From positions 1,984,001 to 2,048,000 of the forward strand of contig JANCIK010000011.1 of the NCBI GenBank assembly GCA_028532985.1: a DNA stretch of 64,000 nucleotides, given 5' to 3'. Positions 22,301-33,016 of the stretch are shown here, piece after piece. Below the pieces are notes generated by a model. The model ran no database searches. It saw nothing but the letters and a program-made list of their open reading frames with translations, and was not told where the DNA came from. Numbering within the stretch: the first letter of the stretch is position 1; every line of letters starts with the position of its first letter. The stretch is from Stropharia rugosoannulata (taxonomy: Eukaryota > Basidiomycota > Agaricomycetes > Agaricales > Strophariaceae). A program made the position numbers and the translations under genes.

Positions 22301-23007
22301 TTGTCTAATCCCACTGATCCGAATATATTGTCAGGTCTTGAGAACGAGCCTGTGGCCCAGTGCTGTAGAGTGGGTAGTCCTTTTGGTAGTAGCATAGTCA
22401 TGTTCCACTTAGCTTGTAGTTCTATCAATCTCTCCGCATCCTCTATTGCTTTGCTTGTGAATAGCCTTGTGCTGTCCGCATCATTGGCCCATAATGGGTG
22501 ATGGCGATTGAAGTCGCCGCACCATAATACATGCTTGCCTGGTCTGTAAAGGTCATTGAGGTTTTGCTCGATGAAATTGTCAAGGGCTGTTTGAGCATTG
22601 TCGTTGTTACAGTCATTGTAGGTGTTGAAGATTGTGAGAGTGCCCGTTGTCGTGTCAAGTTGTATTGCTGTGACGTCTGCTGTGTTGGGTATGGTTAGTG
22701 CTCGCCATGAATTTGTACTTATCTCTGCATTAACCCATATTGCTGATTGTACTCCTTTCTGTTTTCGCAGTTCTCCTTCTGGGTATACCTGATGAAAGCC
22801 ATTCAGTGTTGATACATTTTTGTAGTAGTTGACGTGCGGCTCCTGGATTAGGAGCACGTCCCATTCGTCTTTGAGGGCGTCATTGATTAGCGCGAGATGC
22901 GCATGTTGCGATTTACATAGATTTGCCTGTAGTATACGTAGATTAGTGGATAGGTAATTTATATTAGGTTGTACATTGTTGTTGTCGTTTTGGTTGTGAT
23001 TATTCAT
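19386..23007 (-). pseudogene. LINE ORF2: endonuclease, reverse transcriptase, RNase H (three nonsense codons)
   Basis: A single frame from the ATG at 23007. An apurinic/apyrimidinic-type endonuclease is at about 22960-22260 (ILQANLCKSQHA, LLIQEPH, WCGDFNRHHPLW, SRPDNIFGS). The reverse transcriptase is at about 21700-20500 with FLDVEGAF and the catalytic EYVDDAVM. A second-domain RNase H is at about 19950-19430 (YTDRSGYEGG, a Glu in the DTEGVGLILA helix, TDCQS, HSKVPGNEQTDAEAKEAA). The frame is interrupted by TGA at 22264-22266, 19768-19770 and 19426-19428 with no frameshift, then by the KDZ element at 19378. The C-terminal part is at 3375-3762. It would have copied LINE RNA into target DNA; now inactive. 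Confidence 0.9.
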
Positions 23008-24491
23008 TGTGGAGTGGGGGGTGGTGGCGTTGATTCATACCTGCTGTCGTTCTCGTTGGGAGAGGGGGGGCAAGCATAGGTGGGGTTCCCTGTGGGATGT
23101 GATGGTAGGTCTGGAAAGTCTCTGCCTGTCCATGTCCATGGTGCATTTGTTGGGAAGAATGGCATTGAATTGCTGGGGTTTCTCTGGTCGTATTCTTTGC
23201 ACTTTTTCCTGAAGATGGGGCAGGTGTGATCCGTTGCTGAGTGGCCCTCTTTGCCGCATGGTTTACAGTGTCTGCTGGTTTTATTAGTACATTCACTGCT
23301 ACAATGATTCTGCGCACAATATTTGCACGTTTCGTGTGTCTGCTTGCAGTCTCTGGCGAAGTGACCGTAATATTGGCATTTGTGGCATCTGGCTGGTTCT
23401 GCTTTCAGTTTCTCTGCGGGGCGTCTCGCTGAATGAACGAGCAGCCCTCTTGCTGTGAGGTAGTTGGCTCGTTCCTCGTTGGTGAGTGTGAGTAGTACAT
23501 TTGCGACTCATTGTGTGTTGTTTCTGCGTCCTACAGCTTTCATCCATTTGATCTCGTGGACCATGTCCTCTGTTAGGTTGTTGTCTTCGAGGATGTCGTC
23601 CCGTTCCTTTTCCAGGTCGCATGTTATTGGGACGAATTTGACTACGAGCTGGTACTTCTGTGGTGTGTATTTGATGCCCCATCTCTTCGTGATTTCCTCC
23701 GTACATGTCTGTTGTTTTAGCCAGTCTGCTCCGTCCTCTGTCGTCATTTCAATTAGGATTGTTTTGAATTTGACACTTTTCTCTACGTGGTAAACCTTAA
23801 AATCTGTGTTAGTGAGTTCGTTAATTGTTTGTTGGATTACCTGTTTCATTGATTTGTTGTCCTGTTCGATTTTCAGTTCTCCTTGGTCTCCTTCTAGTGT
23901 TATTTTCACTTGTCTCGCCGCAATGGCTGCCTGTGCGGCGACGATTGGGTTCGCTTTAGCCAGGGCTCCGCTGGCCGCTGCTATCTCGCTCCATGTCCTT
24001 GGCCCTTTGCTCATGGCGGTAGGTTGCTGCTTCGTTTGTGAGTTGTGGTGGATCGAGGTCCAGGTGTCCATTGCATCTTTGAGTTGGGCTTTGATCATGT
24101 CTTCTGTCACCGCTTTGATCATGGCAATCTCTGTTTGTAGCGATGTTGTGACGTCGGTTTTAATTTGTGCTGCCACTGAGGCAATCGACGTTTTAATGAT
24201 GTCTTCGGTGTTACCCCGAGCCGTGAGCATTTCCGTCATCACTATTGCTATTGCTGAGATGGTGCGTTTGTAGTCGTTGTTCGATTTAGCATCTGTCGAT
24301 GTTTCTGACATGGTGAATGTTCTGAGTGCTGCCAGGAATGTTTCGATGTTGGTAATGTTATCATTTTGGTTGATTATGTTGAGTCTTTCTAGTATTTCCG
24401 TCACTTCTTTCGTATCCCGTGGTAAGTATAACTCGCTTCGTGTACTCGGTCGCACCATGTTTTGTGGCAGCGCCCCGTTTTTGGGTGGCAT
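23004..24491 (-). pseudogene. LINE ORF1 with three zinc knuckles (one nonsense codon)
   Basis: The frame runs from ATG at 24491 to TGA at 23006-23004, with a premature TGA at 23508-23510. The N-terminal part is helical/acidic. The C-terminal part has three zinc-knuckle-like motifs (CHKCQYYGHFARDC, CKYCAQNHCSSEC, CKPCGKEGHSATDHTC), as in LINE ORF1 RNA-binding proteins. The ORF1 stop overlaps the ORF2 start as ATGA, so ORF2 could have been translated by termination-reinitiation. Confidence 0.88.
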
Positions 24492-24641
24492 GTATTGGGT
24501 TATTGACGATTGAATATTGGTTTATTGTGCTTCTATGCGTGTATAAATGTTGTATTATATGCTACTATGATGCTCTACATGTCGCTGAGGGCCTAATGTG
24601 GCTGTGCAACGTCATGGTATGAGATCAAAGAGCCTTTTAGT

Positions 24642-24651
24642 ACCATGGTAT
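24642..24651. repeat. Probable LINE target site duplication, 5' side
   Basis: ACCATGGTAT matches 3001-3010. Confidence 0.55.
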
Positions 24652-25660
24652 TACCCTTGTATTACTCAGATAGTATGAGCAATGATACTAAATAGAAATA
24701 TATGTTGTTATGGGACATTATATTCTTAGACCTATTAGTATGTGTTTTAGACTATATAGCAATTATGATTTAGAGCTCAATTACATATATCAGGACTTAT
24801 AGAAACTTTTTGATAATATAACAGCTTTATATATCTCTATAAATATTACACCTCATGTTATGATCAGGTAAAGCTAATTACTCTTTACATAGTGAGAATA
24901 GACAATCCTATACATCCTCATTTGTCATCTTAGTTGCCAATTATGAGCTATGGGGGAGATATTCCCTCTAGAAAATTTGACAAAATTAGAATTTTGTACC
25001 CTAAGATTTGAAACTTCTCTACACACTGTTCTAGTAATGGGATACTGTATTCAGATCCTTTGTCTTTGACACCTGTGTGTACATCTTCTCCACTGTGTCC
25101 CCTTTCCTGATCAGGGTTGTATACCCCTGTTTACCCCTTTGTATCTACAGTATATATACTGTAGATACTCATGTACATAGTGTTGCCATGGTTTGACTTG
25201 ACTGCGGTTGAGTCAGTAAGTCAAGCCATTTTTAAGCTGCTTTAACCGAACCACAACTTGACAGCTTGAGCCAGTTAAGTCACGGTTAAGCCGTTTGGTA
25301 TTGTCCATATTTGGACATTAAGCTCTGAGGGCAATTGGGGCACTCTATGGTACTTAAAATACAAATTTATGGCTCTGTGAGCCATGTCATACTGTATACA
25401 GAAAAAAATAACTCTGATAGAAGTATCTGAAGCCTGAATTTACCTATATGTGTCCAAGTGGTTGTGGTGTAGCTGTGACAGCCTGGATCTGTGACACATC
25501 TGTGACATGTGACACATTTTGCCTAGGGCAACCTACCTTTGTTGCAGAAGAGTGTATTGCGGGCAAGGGACTAACAAAACAGCATTTCTAAGTAATTGCT
25601 TGCCATTATGGAGAGGTGTACTGACATATTACACTGAGTTTCTATGTAAATAGCATGGAA
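24652..25660. other. AT-rich intergenic DNA with no supported gene
   Basis: I see no coding potential or paired repeat. There is a short TATATATACTG stretch near 25151 and a run of GTGACA-type repeats near 25490-25515. It may include the far end of the decayed Gypsy element, but no second LTR is available to compare. Confidence 0.4.
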
Positions 25661-25666
25661 TTTGCG

Positions 25667-27617
25667 CTACAACCATTTTTTCCCAATCAGTATATTGGAA
25701 GAAACAGCTAACCAGTCAAAGCCAATGCAACTCGGTCTGACTTCAAGGCAATGGGACAGCTTCTTTGAGGGGCAGGCTGTGTGGATATCCGATGCATCAA
25801 GGTAGACCTTGTCACCTGGCTTGTAGACTGGCAGAGGGTCACATCGCCAGTTGTAGAAGCAAGCCATGTTGTCCTTGGCTTTAGCCAGTGCTGACTTGGC
25901 CTCCTCCAAGGTGCTGGCCATTCGCTCCTTGAACTCGTTCACAGTCTCCAGAGACAATGGGGCCTGGTGAGGTTCAAAGCCCATCCGAGGGTGGTGTCCA
26001 GTATCAAGCATGAAAGGTGTATGCTGGGTGGAGGCATGGACATGGTTGTTGTATTGGAACTCAGCCAGCAGCAAGAGGTCCTCCCAGTCATCCTGGCACT
26101 TGTTCACGAAGACCCACAGGTACTGCTCCAGCTCCATGTTGACATGCTTGGTCTGACCATCTGTCTGGGGGTGATAGGCCATGGACGTTGCAAGATGGAT
26201 TCCCAACAGTCAGTAGAGCTCCCTGGTGAACTCTGCAATGAACTAAGGACCATAGTCTGAGAGAACAATGTCAGGAAGACTGTGATGGTGCCAGACATAA
26301 CTGAGGTAGAGCCATGCAGCACCAAATGTGCTAACTGTGGTGGTGGTGGTGGAGATGAAGTGAGCTTGCTTGGAGGCTGAATCCACCATGTTCATCACAG
26401 CATCATGCCCATTGGAGAGGGGAAGTTCCACAATGAAGTCCACACTGATAACTGACCAGTGCTGCTCAGGAACTGGGAGTGGGTGAAGCTCACCAACCAG
26501 GTGGTGCTGCTGGATCTTGGTGTGGAGGCAGAGTCACAAGGTCACAGGTCTTGCAATACTAGCTGATGTACTGAGACATCTGGGGCCACCAGTAGTTGCA
26601 CAACACAAGCTCTAGTGTCTTCCAGCGTCCAGCATGACTGCCCACCTTGGAATTATGGTGTAAGGCGACAATGCAGCGGCATAGGTTGGGATTGTTGGGC
26701 ACATAGATCTTGTCCCTGAAGCTGAGGAGGCTGTCTTGCATCCTCCACTCCGAGGATTGCACGGAGTGGGCTCCACTGCTCAGTAAGCCCTTTGCAGCCT
26801 TTGCCACCATCTCCTCCTGCTTCCTGTCCTGGTTCCCTTTCCAGATCTCCCTGAGCAGATCCCTCTCTTCGCCAACCAGCTCCACAGCCTCAAGTGCCTG
26901 GATTGCAAAGAAGGCAGGCCTGAGGAGTATCATCTCAGTGTTGTCCCCAGCGCCATCTCCATGGTCTGCACATCGTGAGAGGGCGTCTAGCTTCCCCATG
27001 GACCGACCAGGGCAGTGTCAAAGCATGAAGTCAAAGCAGGAGAGATAGAGGGACCAGCATGCCTGTCTGTGGTTGAGCTTCTTGGCCATCATGAAGTACT
27101 CTAGGTTCTTGTGATCTGTCCAGATCTCCACTGGGTGAGCTGCACCCTCCAGGAAGTGTCTCCACTCCTCCAAGGCTCGGATAACTGCCAGCATCTCCTT
27201 GTCATGGATCTCATAGTTGCGCTGCACGGAACTGAGGCTCTTGGAGTAGTAAGTGACTGGGTGCCACTTCCCATCTTCACAGGACTACTGAGAGAGCACA
27301 GCACCCATAGCAAAGTCTGAGGAGTCCGCCTTGATGCAGAATGGGAGCCGAGGTCACCGCAGTACGCAGCATGTCAAAGGCAGCCTGAGCATCAGAGGAC
27401 CAGGACCATAGGGTGTCCTTGCACATCAGGTCAAACAGTGGATGCACGTGGTGAGAGAGGTCCTCAATGAAGTGATGGTAGAAGTTGACAAAGCCCAAGA
27501 AGCTCTGTACCTCCTTGTGTGACTTGGGTACTGGCCACTCTGCCACACCTGCAATCTTGACGGGATCCATCTCCACCTGGCCCTCCGAAATAATGAGCCC
27601 CAGGTACTCAATACGGT
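25667..27617 (-). pseudogene. Decayed Ty3/Gypsy pol (reverse transcriptase thumb, RNase H, integrase)
   Basis: Read on the minus strand from about 27600. The end of the reverse transcriptase (MDPVKIAGVAEWPVP, QSFLGFVNFYHHFI) is followed by RNase H (HDKEMLAVIRALEEWRHFLEG, WTDHKNLEYF), the zinc-binding HHCC region (ALHHNSKVGSHAGRWKT, YYWWP-like NYWWPQM) and the integrase core (SVDFIVELPLSNG; second Asp in DIVLSDYGP; YHPQTDGQT near the Glu). Reading requires several frame changes and crosses stops, so it is dead. The 5' part of pol and the gag are absent: the sequence is cut at 27618 by another element. Confidence 0.85.
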
Positions 27618-27845
27618 GAGAGGTCTACTGCATAGCTAGACTTGAAATCGCGAAACACAACACACACACACACCCAGTGGAGCGAGATCCTATCCCTTAG
27701 ATCAAGTGAATGCCCTCAACTAAATGGCTAGTATAATCTATGCTCTGCTCTGGTTCCCATTCAGGGCATGCGATGCACGCACCTTGTGTCCTCTAGTCTT
27801 TGTAATAGCAAGTAGTGCCTGCAAGTTCATTTGTAAGGAAGGGTT

Positions 27846-28537
27846 TAATTCTAGTAAATCTCAGATAGAGTCCGGTTGCTAGTGGCGTGCACTAGGCAAA
27901 ATGATAAATGAAATAAGTTGTTTTTAGCAAACAGCTTTGCTGTGTGCACTTCCAGGTCCGGTGACCTCGTGCGATGTGCAGACTCTCCAAAGTCCAGAAA
28001 TCCAAGACTCTCCAAAGTCTTTCACCCAGCAGTGCAGTCTCACAGTCTAAACACTACAGTGTGAGTTTCTGTACACGGTTGTACTGACTCCTCACTGAGC
28101 TCTCCAAATGACCCGGTGGCCAGAAGCTATCCAAAACTTCTATAATTCACAAATACTTCACAGTTAAGACCCTAACAAAAGCTAAACACAGCCCGCTGAC
28201 GGCCTGGGACAGAACCCAGCACACAGATCTAGTGGGTAGACAATTGCTTAAATTACTATAGACAAGGATACAGGTTTATATGTGATGTGTGAATGTGTAC
28301 TAATGATAAGGTAAAGTAAATACTAGCAATGTGCGGCCAAAGGTCCGCGCATCGCATCCGGGCTTCCCTCTAGTGTTCCAGTCCCCTTGGCACTCGCCAC
28401 GCGCATGTCATTTGTTCCCTCGGGCTTTTGCGCGTCTTTTTGATGTGCGCCGCCACAGTCACATGATGTGTGGACTTGGGCAAATTCTGCCTTTGCGATG
28501 CGTGCACATGAGGTGCGCACATAGCCCTTCACACCGC
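27846..28537. other. Interior of the split TIR element
   Basis: No gene is supported. There is a short direct repeat of AGACTCTCCAAAGTC near 27980-28020. The 69-aa open frames on both strands near 28323-28540 overlap each other and look incidental. Confidence 0.4.
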
Positions 28538-30348
28538 TGAAGGACCTTGTTTGGGTCTGGTCAAGTGCTCAGTGATGGCCTGTTTGTATGTCCTGCTAGA
28601 AATGATCTAACACAACACAACCAACAACCACAACAAAAACACACAACCAATCTCAAACAAATGCTTCTTTAATGCAAAGTCAGGGGTCTATGTACAAAAG
28701 AAAGACACAGTTGTCTTTTATAATATAAGCTGGGTAAACGTTTTCTTAACACAAAGACTCAGCCCAAGGGGCGTGGTAGTGTAGTGTGATAAGTGTAGTT
28801 TGTGTGCGTATAACGCGAGGTGCTCGAATGAGACTTAGTCTGACATGATGATCAGAAAGAGAACTGAAAACTGTTTAACCGCTCCAGGTGTGTGCATGAC
28901 AACACTGCCTGCAAAATTAAACCGCTCCAGGTATACATTAAACATTGCCTGCAAAACTGCTTCCAGACTCAAGACTTAGTCAAGTAATCCATCAAAAGCT
29001 TTGAACTCTCTCTAAACTCGCAGTGAGGACTTTAAACCATATATATTCACTCTGGGTAAATCTACTCAGGGGAACCTCCTATTCTATGTTACATGCTGGG
29101 GTATTTATACATTTCTGGGAGATGGGTTTTCGTAGGCGCCCGGAGACATTCTCTACTAAAACCTCGCACCTAATTGGTTTGTAGGTCCATATGGTTCTGC
29201 CTGTTTAATTACATTTTAGATGTTCTAGATGAGTGGAGTAAGAATTTGAAATAACTGAAAAAAGATAGATTCTGGGGGCTTGTCAAGTACGAGCCTATTT
29301 TTAGAACAGTTAAACTGTCTTTTGGTGCCTGGGTGCCTGCCTGCCTCCTAAGTACAGTCAGTTTTACTATGCCTTGGCTTTTTGGAATATAAGCCGGGAC
29401 AGAGTTACCCCACTGGTGAGTCACCTTGCCTCCGACTGTACCCACTTTTCAGGGTCTATCAGGCTCCTGCCAAATAGCCCGCTATATTCCCTCTGTATGG
29501 CCAGTACGAGGCCTCGCTAATTAGCCCAGTAGAACTGTCTAAGTTTATTAGCCCGGCTTATTGACCTTTGCTAATTAACCCGGTATAACATTCAATCAAA
29601 CAGCCCAGTATAACGACTAAGTCATTTAGCCCAGTATAATGCCCAAGTCAAATAGCCCGGTATAATTACTCGAGTTAAATAACCCGGCATAATGACTTGC
29701 TTTTCCTAATCTCTCGTTTTCAATGGCTGGTTTTTAGAAGACTGACCCGCTATAAGTCTCTAGTCGAGTTTTGTCGTTATGGTTGGTGTCATTTAACCCG
29801 GTATAATTTAACCCAGTATAATGCCTCTGCCTTTGCACTCTGTTTAACCCGCTTATCTGACTTCCTTGAAATTGAAGACATTACTAAGTGTATTTCTTGG
29901 GTAGTAACTTTACATTTGGCCTGGTATAATTATACCAGGTTAAATGTAAAGCATACCTATGCTCTCCTTTGTGCCGGGCTTATTATTATTTTAACTTTAA
30001 GCTGGTCAGATGCACTTATAAGCCATACTGGTCCTGCGACTAAGTCCAACCTTAAAGGTTTATTAACCTGCTTGTTTAAAGTCTCTTGGTTTACTCTCCA
30101 GTCAAGTTCTTTAATGTGGACAGTTACTGTCGTCACTTTTACTTAAGCTTTTAGTGTGGTTTCGCTTATAGTTAAAATAGCCCGCTTAATTGATTAAGTG
30201 GAGGTCTACACCTGTCTTTGTTATTCTCTGTCTCTCATTGGGTCATACTGAAGTCTTTAATACGACTTTGATAGTCTAGACTACTGAAATGATAGGATTT
30301 ATAGTAAAATCACAAAATTTCATGGCCAGGCACTTAGGTGCCCTATCA
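28538..30348 (-). repeat. LTR-like repeat, copy 1 (1,811 bp, minus orientation)
   Basis: The exact-length inverted partner of 33017-34827 (coordinates sum to 63365). It begins and ends with the TG...CA dinucleotides typical of LTRs. Read in its own direction it has a long upstream part with many CCCGGTATAAT-like motifs, a TATA box (TATAAATA, 29109-29102) and a downstream part with an ATTAAA-type polyadenylation signal, the order of U3-R-U5. Flanking pentamers ACCGC and ACGTA do not match. The 149-aa and 78-aa frames in it are mirrored in copy 2 and are not genes. Confidence 0.7.
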
Positions 30349-30944
30349 ACGTAGCACGTGAGAATGGCAAGCTGATGCAGTGCAAGATTATTTTGAGCGT
30401 ATGAGAAGAGAGGCATGCAAAGCGATTCTGAGACGTTTTTACGAGTGAGCGAGCGAAGGCAAGACGGAGGTGATGCGAATTCGAAGAGGAGGGTAGCTAA
30501 TCCAACTGGCATTTTCCGTTGTATTTACATGGGTTTTATACTACGAAATCATGGTCTGTGCGTCTAGCTAAATTTTAACGATTGTGTATGTAATTATTAA
30601 GGTACATGAAAAGTGGAGTGGTTATCGTATGGCAAGGCAGATAGTTGGGGGGTGTGGGATGAGGGAGAGGGTAAAGGCGTGTTGCGAGCATGTGGACCGG
30701 CGCTTGTGGCTTGGCCTTGGCGTGATTGTTGGCTCAGTTGTCTAAAAATAGCTGATTGGTCGGTGCAGCGTCGTGTAGTTTCTGCATGTGCGGGTCGTTT
30801 TTGTTGCTGGCTCTGTGTCGTGGCCCATTGCTGTCGGTTGCATGTGGATCATGCGTGCGATGCACATGCAGCTAGGCGGGTGGAGCGCGTGTGTGTTTAG
30901 TGAGACAAGTGCATAATCTGTGCTTAGACACGGATCCGCCCTTA
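30349..30944. other. Interior of the split TIR element, right half
   Basis: GC-richer DNA, with a 95-aa frame at 30613-30900 that has no recognisable features. No gene is supported. Confidence 0.4.
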
Positions 30945-31232
30945 TACCCCCTCCTTACAAACAAACTTGCGGGCACTACTTGCTATTACAAAGACTAGAA
31001 GACACGAGGTGCGTGCATCGCATGCCCAGAACGGGAACCAGGGCAGAGCATAGATTAAACTAGCCATTTAGTTGAGGGCATTCACTCAATCTAAGGGATA
31101 GGATCTCGCTCCGCTGGGTGTGTGTGTGTGTTGTGTTTCGCGATTTCGAGTCTAGCTACACAGTAGACCTCTCAATGTGTTGGTCATACTATAGTTGACA
31201 GAGACTGCAAATTAGTCATGTAAGAGGACCCC

Positions 31233-33014
31233 AGATAATCCCCTTGGAGGTCAGTTAAGAAAATTGGGGTTTTTCGACCTATTCAGGTGGACAGATTTTG
31301 AGCAAAATTTGGCCTGTTCTGGGTGGATTTCTTATCTAACCTCCCAAAATTTGCTTCTTGGGTGGACGAATTTTTCTGACCTTGGCAGGTGCCACATTAT
31401 TTACATAATACAAAATTAACTTATCAACTATGTAAGCTGGATTTCATACCACTAACCATCAATAACTTGCCTATCATTCCTCCTCACAGTTGTCTCCTTC
31501 ATTGTGCCCACCTCTCTTCCTCCTTACAAGCAGTTGGTTGACCACCACAGCTAGCTGAAGAAAAGCAGCAGCAGGAAGGTGTGAGTAACAAAGTAAGTTT
31601 AAATTTCCTTCCACTGAGAAAGTTTGAACTTTGGATGAAGAACTCAATGTAATTAATTAGATTGGTGTTGGACATATAGATAGAATTATAGATAGAGTTG
31701 GAGGTAGTGTTTATTATTTAGGCTGATAGTAGACTGGAGAAAATATATTATAAGGTAGAAGACACACATAAGCGGCCAACGTCACATGCCTAATGTGACA
31801 CTGTCCCAATTTGTAAATGTCTGGTCAGTTACTGACAGATTTCAGACAGATAGCACTTTTAAACAACATCTAGGACAGTTATGAAAAATCGGCCTCAAAC
31901 ATTTTGTAGACATTACCTGTTCAATTCTAATAGAAGTAGTTTTTCTTTACTAAACTGTTTTTCACCAAAGATATATCAAAAATAGGTGCACTTGCATGGT
32001 TAGCATGAGGCTTGTGATCATAGAAACGAGGCCAAGTGAATATTGGCACATTTACCGCTCTTGAACCATAACATCCAGCTTGCTGCACTCTCTGATACAT
32101 TATCAGCATGGAAAAACAGAAGAAATGTGTCGAAAAACAGATGAATAATATGAAAAGTTCTGAAAGTCCAATCCATCACCACCACCTTTGGACCGAGTTC
32201 AACATGTGGGAAATCCTGCCTTTGAAAGCATGCAATTATCATTTCAGCTTGGCGGATCACAATCTCTAGTTAAAGGTGCACCTATCCAACACTTTCTTGA
32301 GTTCTAAATTGTGAATGAGCCCTATGATAACATGGAGACACATATTCCAGACTCGGAAACTGATCCAAATGATTTTTTGGAAGAAGATGCAGGTGAATCT
32401 AGGGCAAATCAGTACTAGATATGTACTATACATCTTGATAAGCATATAACTTGCCAGCTTCAATACCTCCCATCTCCGATTTTAGTAAAAATGACTATAT
32501 CCATGTATAACTACAACTTGTTCAAGCCCGATTTTTTGATAAAGGGTTGGATGAATGTAAAAGTGAAGTCCATAGTTTTTCCGAGCCTTACTGCAACTGC
32601 CTTTTCTGGATTTGGACGGAAATGTCACAGAAAAGTAACACCATGTGATGTTGGCTGCTTATGTTTGCCTTTACCTTACAGAAGAATGTAAAGTACACAC
32701 TATTAGATAAACAATGCATTGACATTCATCCAGAATGGCCTGGCAAAGAATGATCAAATAATAGATAATGTTTAAGTGGTGTGGTCTCCAGGTCCCGACA
32801 AGCATTGGACAAGTGGTCTCGGCCCTGGGCAAGTCCCAGGTGGACATTTCTAACATATGGGTACACTATGTCCTCCCAGGTGGACAAATTTGTCTAACTA
32901 CAGGCTCCAAAATCCAGGGATTTTGGGTGGGCACTGATGAAAAATTTTCTGACCTCCCGGCCTGCCGGCTGCAATTTCAGATGGACTTTTAACTGACCTC
33001 CAAGGGGATTATCT
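31233..33014. mobile_element. Non-autonomous TIR element (1.78 kb)
   Basis: The first 26 bp (AGATAATCCCCTTGGAGGTC plus six more) recur inverted at 32989-33014. Just inside both ends there are further loosely inverted GGTGGAC/AAATTT-type segments. No transposase frame is visible; the small frames inside are AT-rich and unrelated to one another. The second LTR-like copy begins only two bases beyond its right end. Confidence 0.65.
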
Positions 33015-33016
33015 AG

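Larger units (their letters stand above)
19379..24641 (-). mobile_element. LINE (Tad1/I-like non-LTR retrotransposon), 5' portion
   Basis: Carries ORF1 with zinc knuckles, then ORF2 with endonuclease, reverse transcriptase and RNase H, on the minus strand. It is continuous with 3009-3769 except for the KDZ insertion. Four premature stops inactivate it. A short 5' UTR of ~150 bp precedes ORF1. ACCATGGTAT at 24642-24651 repeats the flank at 3001-3010. Confidence 0.88.
27618..31173. mobile_element. TIR DNA transposon of unknown family, split by an LTR-like insertion
   Basis: 27618-27845 is repeated in inverted orientation at 30945-31173, about 90% alike. Both outer ends read GAGAGGTCTACTG. A GT/CA microsatellite lies in each TIR. 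Without the inserted LTR-like copy (28538-30348) the element is about 1.75 kb. No transposase is visible, so it is non-autonomous. Flanks (CAATACGGT / AATGTGTTG) show no clear target duplication. Confidence 0.7.

Noticed and set aside
20591..22501. Plus-strand frames of 80-110 codons across the LINE
   Set aside because: They are antisense to the reverse transcriptase and endonuclease frame, which has recognisable catalytic motifs.
29209..29445. 78-codon frame, repeated at 33920-34156
   Set aside because: Same reason: carried along in the LTR-like arms, no domain.
29697..30146. 149-codon frame, repeated identically at 33219-33668
   Set aside because: It lies in the upstream part of the LTR-like repeat and is built from the CCCGGTATAAT words; its duplication comes from the two repeat copies, not from gene conservation.
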